Under the pieces are notes generated by a model that was given only the letters and a program-made list of their open reading frames with translations, searched no databases and was not told where the DNA came from. A program made the translations under genes and the position numbers. 12,903 nucleotides of DNA from Comamonadaceae bacterium (GTDB lineage Bacteria > Pseudomonadota > Gammaproteobacteria > Burkholderiales > Burkholderiaceae_C): assembly GCA_947452325.1 (NCBI GenBank), contig CANGCZ010000025.1:1-12903 (forward strand), given 5' to 3'. Within the stretch, counting starts at the first letter, position 1. Each line of letters starts with the position of its first letter. Of this stretch, positions 1 to 6,157 are shown in pieces.

Positions 1-726
1 ACAGCGCAGGCGCAAAACCTGGCCGTCGTCAATGGCAAAGCGGTTCCCAAAGCGCGTGTACAGGCTTTGGCTGCGCAACTCGAGCGCTCCGGTCGCGCTG
101 TCACCCCTGAAATGGAACAACAACTGCGTGAAGAAGTCATTCTGCGTGAAATCTTCATGCAAGAAGCGCAAAGTCTGGGCATGGACGCCACCGAAGAATT
201 CAAAGTCCAAATGGACCTGGCCCGCCAAGGTCTGTTGATTCGCGAATTGTTCGGCGAATACCAACGTAAAAACCCGGTCACTGATGCCGACGTCAAAGCT
301 GAGTACGACAAATTCGCAGCCACCAACAGCGGCAAAGAATACAAAGCCCGTCACATCCTGGTGGACAAAGAAGAGCAAGCCAAAGCCATTCTGGCCAGTC
401 TGAAAAAAGGCGGCAAGTTTGAAGAAATAGCCAAAAAACAATCCAAAGACCCAGGCTCAGGTGCCAAAGGCGGCGATCTGGATTGGGCCAACCCCAACAG
501 CTTTGTCAAAGAATTTTCTATGGCTATGACTTCGCTGAAAAAAGGTGAAACCACCGCCACACCGGTCAAGTCTCAGTTTGGTTACCACATCATTCGTTTG
601 GACGATATCCGCAGCGCAGAGTTGCCCAAGTTTGAAGACGTCAAGCCCCAAATCCTGCAACAACTTCAACAAAACAAACTCGGCGAATACCAACAGTCAT
701 TGCGCGAAAAAGCCAAGATCGAATAA
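1..726 (+). CDS. Periplasmic parvulin-type peptidyl-prolyl cis-trans isomerase (PpiC/SurA/PrsA-like), 5' end cut off
   Basis: The frame is open from base 1 to the TAA at 724-726, so the true start lies left of the window; 241 residues are visible. They begin T-A-Q-A-Q-N-L, which looks like the end of a signal peptide with an AQA cleavage site, so the mature protein should be periplasmic. A helical chaperone-like segment (about visible residues 20-110) is followed by one parvulin rotamase domain (about 115-203) with the family landmarks ARHILV, GGDLDW and FGYHII, and then a charged, Gln-rich C-terminal helix. Parvulins of this kind isomerise Xaa-Pro bonds and help outer-membrane or secreted proteins fold. 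A single parvulin domain argues against SurA itself, which usually has two. TTG at 67 is an internal codon, not the start. The gene ends 20 nt before a strong terminator. Confidence 0.9.
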   Translation, partial: TAQAQNLAVVNGKAVPKARVQALAAQLERSGRAVTPEMEQQLREEVILREIFMQEAQSLGMDATEEFKVQMDLARQGLLIRELFGEYQRKNPVTDADVKAEYDKFAATNSGKEYKARHILVDKEEQAKAILASLKKGGKFEEIAKKQSKDPGSGAKGGDLDWANPNSFVKEFSMAMTSLKKGETTATPVKSQFGYHIIRLDDIRSAELPKFEDVKPQILQQLQQNKLGEYQQSLREKAKIE

Positions 727-745
727 TTGGTATTTCGCTACAAGC

Positions 746-777
746 AAAGAGCCCTCTTCCACAAAGAGGGCTTTTTT
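746..777 (+). terminator. Rho-independent terminator after the isomerase gene, possibly bidirectional
   Basis: A perfect 8-bp stem (GCCCTCTT at 751-758 with AAGAGGGC at 764-771) closes a 5-nt loop (CCACA) and is followed by six T (772-777). The A-rich left flank (746-750) can extend the stem into the T run. Read on the minus strand, the same hairpin lies 20 nt past the stop codon of the small gene at 797-1195, but its tail there is only TCTTTG. It would be a weaker terminator in that direction. Confidence 0.9.
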
Positions 778-796
778 CATGGTCGTTTGACTTGGG

Positions 797-1195
797 TCAC
801 ATCGGTGTTCGGGGTTTGTCACCTGCACTCACCAGTATCACATGGGCCAGCGCAAAGGTCTCGCTCGTCAGCAATTTGGTGGTGCGGATTTTTTCAAACT
901 CGTTAATGATGATGCTGGCATCGGTATGGTTTTGAATCAGGAGTTTGATGACTTGCACCAGATGCTGCTGCAGTGCCACGGTTTTTTGCTGGGCGGCATT
1001 CAAGGTTTTTTGCGACTCGCTCAGGGCGGGGGCGTGCGAGTCGTGGCCTATCTTGTCGTGCTCATGGTTGGGCACGGCCACCGCATGTTGGGCTTGTAGT
1101 TCTGCCAAACGGCTTAAGTCTGCCAGCAGCAGTGAAAGATCCCCGTAACTGTTGTAGAGCAAATCAGCCAATTCACGGTCTTTGGTCAAGCTCAT
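797..1195 (-). CDS. Small hypothetical protein downstream of purL, helical with a His-rich middle
   Basis: I do not recognise this 132-residue protein. It appears real: the ATG at 1193-1195 has a good ribosome binding site (AAGGAAG, 5 nt before the start), and the gene fills the space between purL and the terminator. No signal peptide or membrane segment is evident and there is no cysteine. Residues 1-36 read as an amphipathic helix rich in Leu, Ala and Asp. Residues 37-54 form a polar linker with five histidines (H37, H44, H46, H51, H54) interspersed with Asp and Glu. Residues 58-123 look like two long helices rich in Gln, Leu and Ile, so a small helical bundle or coiled-coil protein is likely. 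It lies 43 nt behind purL on the same strand and may share its transcript. A metal-binding role for the His stretch is only a guess. Confidence 0.7.
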   Translation of the reverse strand: MSLTKDRELADLLYNSYGDLSLLLADLSRLAELQAQHAVAVPNHEHDKIGHDSHAPALSESQKTLNAAQQKTVALQQHLVQVIKLLIQNHTDASIIINEFEKIRTTKLLTSETFALAHVILVSAGDKPRTPM

Positions 1196-1200
1196 GGATA

Positions 1201-1207
1201 CTTCCTT
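1201..1207 (-). promoter_or_regulatory. Shine-Dalgarno site of the small hypothetical gene
   Basis: On the minus strand AAGGAAG sits 5 nt before the ATG at 1195. It is one of the clearest ribosome binding sites in the window and supports both the reality and the start of this unrecognised gene. Confidence 0.7.
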
Positions 1208-1238
1208 GTGTTGTATTTAAAAAAAACAAAATAGGCAT

Positions 1239-4200
1239 TCAATCAACCCAACGTCTGGCGTTGCGCCACATGCGCATCCAGGGACTGAAATCGGTGGGCT
1301 TTTGAAAATTGCTTTGCGCGGTCCAACTGAACTGCAATTGCCTGAATACGCGCTCCGGGTGAGGCATCATGGCCGTGAACCTGCCGTCGGCCGTGGTGAC
1401 TGCTGTCAAACCGCCAGGGCTGCCATTGGGGTTGTACGGGTAGGCCTCGGTGGCTTTACCGTGGTGGTCGGTGAAGCGCATGGCGGCCAACACTTTGCCA
1501 GCGTTGCCGCGTTCAGTGAAATTGGCATAGCCTTCACCGTGGGCCACGGCAATAGGCAATCGGCTACCTGTCATGCCTTGGAAAAACAAACTGGGCGAAT
1601 CCAGCACTTCCACCTGCGACAAACGCGCTTCAAAGCGTTCACTTTGGTTATCCGTGAAACGCGGCCAGTCCTGTGCGCCAGGGATCAATACGGCCAATTC
1701 GGCAAACATCTGGCAACCGTTGCAAACCCCCAGCGCAAACGTGTTTTTGCGATGAAAAAAAGCTTGGAATTGATCGGACAAAGCCGAATTGAAAGTGATG
1801 CTTCGCGCCCAGCCTTTACCGGCGCCCAAGGTGTCACCATAGCTGAACCCGCCGCAAGCCACCAATCCTTGGAAGTCTTTCAAATGGGCTCGTCCGGATT
1901 GCAAATCGGTCATGTGCACGTCATAGGCTTCAAAGCCTGCTTCGGTGAACGCATACGCCATTTCCACGTGTGAATTCACACCTTGCTCGCGCAACACCGC
2001 CACACGCGGTCGATGTTTGTTGATGTAAGGCGCAGCCACGTTGTCGAGTGCGCCGGGGCTCAAATGGACATGCAAGCCCGGGTCACCGGGGAGACCAACT
2101 GCTGCGTGTTCCGCGTCTGCGGTTTGCGGGTTGTCGCGCTCTCGGCAAATCTTCCAACTGACGCTGTCCCAGACCTGGTGCAAATCAAACAAACTCGCGC
2201 TGAAAATTTCTTTGGCATCTCGCCACACACTGATGTCGCCCACACCTTTGCTGATGCCGGATGTCGCGGGCCGTGTTTTGCCTATCACGTGGCTGCAAGC
2301 GGACAATCCGTGTTGACGCAGCACTTGCATGGTTTGATCACGCATGTCCGTGCGCACTTGTATGACGGCGCCGAGTTCTTCGTTGAACAAAGCTTTGAGC
2401 GTGAGTTCATCGCGTCTGGCGTTGACTTGTTGTGACCAGTTTTTGCTGTCGCCATGGTCGGCGCGGCTGTCACTGATGCCATCGCCTTCGGTGACCAGCA
2501 AGTCCACGTTCAATGCCACACCGACGTGACCTGCAAACGCCATTTCGGCCACACACGCAAACAATCCGCCGTCGCTGCGGTCGTGGTAGGCCATGACCCA
2601 GCCCTTGGCGCGCAATTCGTTGATGGCGCTCACCAGTTGTTTCAAATCATCTGCATGGTCAAGGTCAGGTACCAAGCCTCCGGCTTGGTCCAACGCTTGC
2701 GCCAGAATACTGCCGCCCATGCGCTGTTTACCCCGCCCAAGGTCTATCAAAATCAAGCTGGTATCGGCTTCGGTGGCGTTCAATTGCGGCGTGAAATTAC
2801 CCCGCACATCATCGATGCTTGCAAAGGCCGTCACGATCAAACTCACAGGCGAAGTCACTTGCATGGATTGGCCGTCAGCCTGCCATCGGGTACGCATGGA
2901 CAAGCTGTCTTTACCGACCGGAATTGAAATGCCCAGCGCCGGGCAAAGTTCGAGTCCGACAGCTTTGACGGTGTCGTACAAAGCCGCGTCCTCGCCGGGT
3001 TCGCCGCAAGCCGCCATCCAATTGGCAGACAGTTTGACCCGCTCCAGACTGACAGGTGCTGCCAACAAATTGGTGATGGCTTCGGCCACGGCCATGCGGC
3101 CTGAAGCTGCCGCGTCAAGCGCGGCCAGTGGCGTGCGTTCGCCCAATGCCATGGCCTCGCCCGCCACACCTTTGTAATCGGCCAAGGTGATGGCGCAATC
3201 GGCCACCGGCACTTGCCAAGGACCAACCATTTGGTCCCGGTGGCTGAGTCCACCGACTGTGCGGTCGCCGATGGTGATCAAAAACCGTTTGCTGGCCACC
3301 GTGGGATGCGACAACACTTTGAGCACCGCGTCTTGCAGACTGACGCCGTCCGGGTGAAAAGAACCGCTGTCGCGTGTCAGGCTTTGCACATCTCGCAGCA
3401 TTTTGGGCGGCTTGCCCAGCAACACGTCCAATGGCATGTCAACCGCGTCGGTGGAGTCGGTGTGTTTGACGCTGAGGTGTCGTTCTTCGATAGCCACACC
3501 AACCACAGCAAAAGGACAGCGTTCGCGCTCACAAAAAAACTGAAACTGTTCTAGTGAATGCGGCGCAATAGCAAGCACATAACGCTCTTGGCTTTCGTTG
3601 CTCCAAATCTCTTTGGGTGACAAACCGCTTTCTTCCAGCGGTACTTGCCGCAAGTCAAAACGCGCGCCGCGACCGGCGTCGTTCACCAGTTCGGGAAAAG
3701 CGTTGGACAAACCGCCGGCGCCTACATCGTGAATCGCGAGTATGGGTGTGTCTGTGCCCAGGGCATTGCAATGGTTGATCACCTCTTGCGCACGGCGTTG
3801 GATCTCGGGGTTGCCGCGCTGCACAGAGTCAAAGTCCAGATTGACCGCGTTACTGCCACTGGCCAGCGAACTGGCCGCGCCGCCGCCCATGCCTATGCGC
3901 ATGCCGGGGCCGCCGAGCTGAATCAACAGCGTGCCCGCTGGAAACAGCAGTTTGTGGGTGAGTTCTTCACGCACCACGCCCAAACCACCAGCCAGCATGA
4001 TGGGCTTGTGGTAACCGCGTTGCACACCGTTGACCCGTTGCTCGTATTCGCGGAAGTAGCCCAGCAGATTCGGTCGGCCAAATTCGTTGTTGAACGCAGC
4101 ACCACCCAAAGGGCCTTCAGTCATGATTTGCAAAGCAGAGGCCATGTGCGCTGCCTGTCCTATGTGGCTGCCCCACAATTTGGAGACACTGAAACCCGTC

Positions 4201-5222
4201 AGGCCAGCTTTGGGTTTGGCACCGCGACCGGTCGCGCCTTCGTCGCGGATTTCACCCCCGGCACCGGTGGCGGCCCCGGGAAAAGGCGAAATAGCCGTCG
4301 GGTGGTTGTGCGTTTCCACCTTCATCAAAATATGTTGCACGCCTGTGCTTTTGTCATAGCGCGGCATGTAGCCGGTGAGCGCAGCGGTGAATCGCTCGAC
4401 CTGATGGCCTTGCATGATGGCGGCGTTGTCTGAATACGCCACCACCGTGTGCTGGGGATTGGTTTTGTGCGTGTGGCGGATCATGCCGAACAAGCTGTGG
4501 CTTTGCACCTGGCCATTGATGACGAAATCGGCATTGAAAATTTTGTGACGGCAATGTTCGCTGTTGGCCTGGGCGAACATCATCAGTTCAGCGTCGGTCG
4601 GGTTGCGCTTTAGCCGGGTGAAAGAGGCCAGCAAATAATCGATTTCGTCGTCAGCCAACGCCAAACCATTGTCGATATTGGCTTGCACCAAGGCTTGCCT
4701 GCCGTGCTTCAACACATCCACACTGACCATGTCAGCTTCAGAAAGAGTGTGCAGCAGCGCACTGGCAGCTTGTCGCTCTGGCCAGACCGACTCGGTCATG
4801 CGATCGTGCAACACAGCATGAATCGCGGCGATTTCAGTGGATGAAGGCCGAGAAGAGCTCTTGAGTTGCAAGCGGTATTCGGTCAAACGCTCTAGCCTGT
4901 GCAAGCTGAAGCCGCAATTGCGCGCGATATCACTGGCTTTGGAGGCCCAAGGCGATACCGTGCCCTGGCGCGGTGAGACCACCAGAACCAGCGAGTCAGT
5001 TGATGTCTCAGGCAATGATTGAATATCAGCTGCATCGAGCAATTGCAGCAAGCGGGCAGTTTCGGCTGCGTTGAGCGAGCGCTCGGCCGCCATCAGATAA
5101 ACATGAGAGGCTTGCAGTGATTGAATGGACTTACAGACAGTTTGCAATTTGCTGAGCAAACGACGGGTTTTAAAGCTGCTGAAGGCGGGGCCGCCCTGGA
5201 AATTACTGATATGAAGGGTCAC
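1239..5222 (-). CDS. purL: Phosphoribosylformylglycinamidine synthase, large single-chain form
   Basis: PurL makes formylglycinamidine ribonucleotide from FGAR, ATP and glutamine, the fourth step of purine synthesis, in the cytoplasm. The protein has 1327 residues, close to the roughly 1300 usual for the proteobacterial single-chain enzyme. The synthase part shows VETHNHPTAISPFPGAATG (starting near residue 302) and a glycine-rich IHDVGAGGLSNAFPE segment. The C-terminal glutaminase part (from about residue 1085) carries GVCNGCQMF with the nucleophile Cys1167, and MPHPER with His1288 and Glu1290 completing the triad. The start is GTG at 5222: an in-frame TAA at 5238-5240 excludes a longer protein, AAGG lies 7 nt upstream, and the N-terminus (LHISNFQGGPAFSSF) resembles that of the family. 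It is transcribed divergently from map. A short ORF ends across its start codon. No convincing terminator follows, so read-through into the small gene downstream is likely. Confidence 0.98.
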   Translation of the reverse strand: MTLHISNFQGGPAFSSFKTRRLLSKLQTVCKSIQSLQASHVYLMAAERSLNAAETARLLQLLDAADIQSLPETSTDSLVLVVSPRQGTVSPWASKASDIARNCGFSLHRLERLTEYRLQLKSSSRPSSTEIAAIHAVLHDRMTESVWPERQAASALLHTLSEADMVSVDVLKHGRQALVQANIDNGLALADDEIDYLLASFTRLKRNPTDAELMMFAQANSEHCRHKIFNADFVINGQVQSHSLFGMIRHTHKTNPQHTVVAYSDNAAIMQGHQVERFTAALTGYMPRYDKSTGVQHILMKVETHNHPTAISPFPGAATGAGGEIRDEGATGRGAKPKAGLTGFSVSKLWGSHIGQAAHMASALQIMTEGPLGGAAFNNEFGRPNLLGYFREYEQRVNGVQRGYHKPIMLAGGLGVVREELTHKLLFPAGTLLIQLGGPGMRIGMGGGAASSLASGSNAVNLDFDSVQRGNPEIQRRAQEVINHCNALGTDTPILAIHDVGAGGLSNAFPELVNDAGRGARFDLRQVPLEESGLSPKEIWSNESQERYVLAIAPHSLEQFQFFCERERCPFAVVGVAIEERHLSVKHTDSTDAVDMPLDVLLGKPPKMLRDVQSLTRDSGSFHPDGVSLQDAVLKVLSHPTVASKRFLITIGDRTVGGLSHRDQMVGPWQVPVADCAITLADYKGVAGEAMALGERTPLAALDAAASGRMAVAEAITNLLAAPVSLERVKLSANWMAACGEPGEDAALYDTVKAVGLELCPALGISIPVGKDSLSMRTRWQADGQSMQVTSPVSLIVTAFASIDDVRGNFTPQLNATEADTSLILIDLGRGKQRMGGSILAQALDQAGGLVPDLDHADDLKQLVSAINELRAKGWVMAYHDRSDGGLFACVAEMAFAGHVGVALNVDLLVTEGDGISDSRADHGDSKNWSQQVNARRDELTLKALFNEELGAVIQVRTDMRDQTMQVLRQHGLSACSHVIGKTRPATSGISKGVGDISVWRDAKEIFSASLFDLHQVWDSVSWKICRERDNPQTADAEHAAVGLPGDPGLHVHLSPGALDNVAAPYINKHRPRVAVLREQGVNSHVEMAYAFTEAGFEAYDVHMTDLQSGRAHLKDFQGLVACGGFSYGDTLGAGKGWARSITFNSALSDQFQAFFHRKNTFALGVCNGCQMFAELAVLIPGAQDWPRFTDNQSERFEARLSQVEVLDSPSLFFQGMTGSRLPIAVAHGEGYANFTERGNAGKVLAAMRFTDHHGKATEAYPYNPNGSPGGLTAVTTADGRFTAMMPHPERVFRQLQFSWTAQSNFQKPTDFSPWMRMWRNARRWVD

Positions 5223-5275
5223 GGGGTGGCCTTGGGTTTAAGAGGGCTTGGCTGTGGACAGGTACAGCGTGTCAT
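5219..5275 (-). CDS. Possible 18-codon upstream ORF overlapping the purL start
   Basis: On the minus strand, ATG at 5273-5275 opens an 18-codon frame (MTRCTCPQPSPLKPKATP) that stops at TGA 5219-5221. That stop overlaps the purL GTG (5220-5222) as GTGA, the arrangement typical of translational coupling. The frame differs from purL. There is no Shine-Dalgarno site before the ATG, but a -10-like TAAAAT ends 6 nt upstream, so the transcript could begin at this ATG and be read leaderless. The peptide is too short for homology or codon statistics, and it is Pro-, Lys- and Cys-containing without being obviously attenuator-like. It may be chance. Confidence 0.3.
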   Translation of the reverse strand: MTRCTCPQPSPLKPKATP

Positions 5276-5281
5276 GGCTGA

Positions 5282-5287
5282 ATTTTA
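5282..5287 (-). promoter_or_regulatory. purL: Candidate -10 element for purL
   Basis: On the minus strand TAAAAT matches five of six bases of the TATAAT consensus. It is 59 nt before the purL GTG and exactly 6 nt before the ATG of the possible upstream ORF. No good -35 hexamer stands at 16-18 nt; the best candidates match only about half the positions. A start site near 5275 would follow. Confidence 0.35.
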
Positions 5288-5326
5288 ACGACACTGCCGG
5301 GCAGCTCAGAACCAATCGTGCCAGCC

Positions 5327-5335
5327 TGAGATAAT
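5327..5335 (+). promoter_or_regulatory. map: Extended -10 promoter immediately before map
   Basis: TGAGATAAT fits the extended -10 pattern TG-N-TATAAT, with GATAAT (5330-5335) differing from the hexamer in one base. There is no clear -35, as is allowed for extended -10 promoters. The hexamer ends 6 nt before the map ATG, so the expected transcription start falls on or next to the A of that ATG, implying a leaderless mRNA. Confidence 0.5.
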
Positions 5336-5341
5336 TGCCCG

Positions 5342-6154
5342 ATGAGCATCACTTACAAAAATCAACACGGCATCGACGGCATGCGTATTGCGGGCAAACT
5401 GGCGTCTGAAGTGCTGGATTATCTGACCCCGCACGTACAACCCGGCGTCACCACCAATCACCTGGACAAATTGGCGTTTGACTACATCACCCAGGTGCAA
5501 CAAGCCATACCGGCCCCCTTGAACTACAACCCCAGCGGCCACAACCCTTACCCCAAGTCGATTTGCACCTCGATCAACCACCAGGTGTGTCACGGTATCC
5601 CCAGCGACAAGGCCTTGAAAAAAGGCGATATCGTCAACATTGACATCACCGTCATCAAAGACGGCTGGCACGGCGACACCAGTCGCATGTTCATTGTGGG
5701 CGAAGGCTCGATTGCTGCCAAACGGCTGTGTCAATTGACTTACGAGGCCATGTGGCACGGTATTGTCAAAGTCAAACCCGGTGCCCGCCTTGGTGACATA
5801 GGTCACGCCATCCAAGTGTTTGCCGAAAACCACGGCTTTTCTATCGTGCGTGAATTCTGCGGCCACGGCATCGGACAAGTGTTTCACGAAGAGCCCCAAG
5901 TGCTGCACTACGGCAAACCCGGCACGCTGGAAGAACTCAAACCCGGCATGACCTTCACCATCGAGCCCATGGTCAATGCGGGCAAACGCGACATCAAAGA
6001 AATGGGTGACGGCTGGACCATCATCACGCGCGACCATTCGCTGTCTGCACAATGGGAACACACCGTGCTGGTCACACCCACAGGCTATGAAGTGCTGACG
6101 CTGTCCGAAGGCAGCCCCGCCCTGCCCGCCTTTGTCACCACCACGGTGTGCTGA
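5342..6154 (+). CDS. map: Methionine aminopeptidase, type I
   Basis: This enzyme removes the initiator methionine from nascent cytosolic proteins using a two-metal centre. The protein has 270 residues, close to E. coli MAP at 264, with no zinc-finger or linker extension. The metal ligands are in place: Asp101 and Asp112 (VNIDITVIKDGWHGDT), His175 (CGHGIGQVFHEEP), Glu208 (TFTIEPMVN) and Glu239 (QWEHTVLVT). The substrate-side His84 lies in VCHGIP. The start at ATG 5342 is firm because an in-frame TGA lies at 5327-5329, only four codons upstream. No Shine-Dalgarno site precedes it, in keeping with a leaderless transcript. The gene is divergent from purL and sits 3 nt before glnD, so the two are probably co-transcribed. 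Confidence 0.98.
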   Translation: MSITYKNQHGIDGMRIAGKLASEVLDYLTPHVQPGVTTNHLDKLAFDYITQVQQAIPAPLNYNPSGHNPYPKSICTSINHQVCHGIPSDKALKKGDIVNIDITVIKDGWHGDTSRMFIVGEGSIAAKRLCQLTYEAMWHGIVKVKPGARLGDIGHAIQVFAENHGFSIVREFCGHGIGQVFHEEPQVLHYGKPGTLEELKPGMTFTIEPMVNAGKRDIKEMGDGWTIITRDHSLSAQWEHTVLVTPTGYEVLTLSEGSPALPAFVTTTVC

Positions 6155-6157
6155 CGC

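Noticed and set aside
1219..1263. purL terminator made from a 5-bp stem (CAACG/CGTTG, 1249-1263) plus a T-rich run on the minus strand (1219-1231)
   Set aside because: The stem is short and lies within the coding end, and about 17 nt separate it from the T run, so it does not form a proper Rho-independent terminator.
3645..4433. Plus-strand open frame (262 codons) opposite purL
   Set aside because: It is an antisense shadow of well-conserved PurL sequence, without a plausible start signal or domain.
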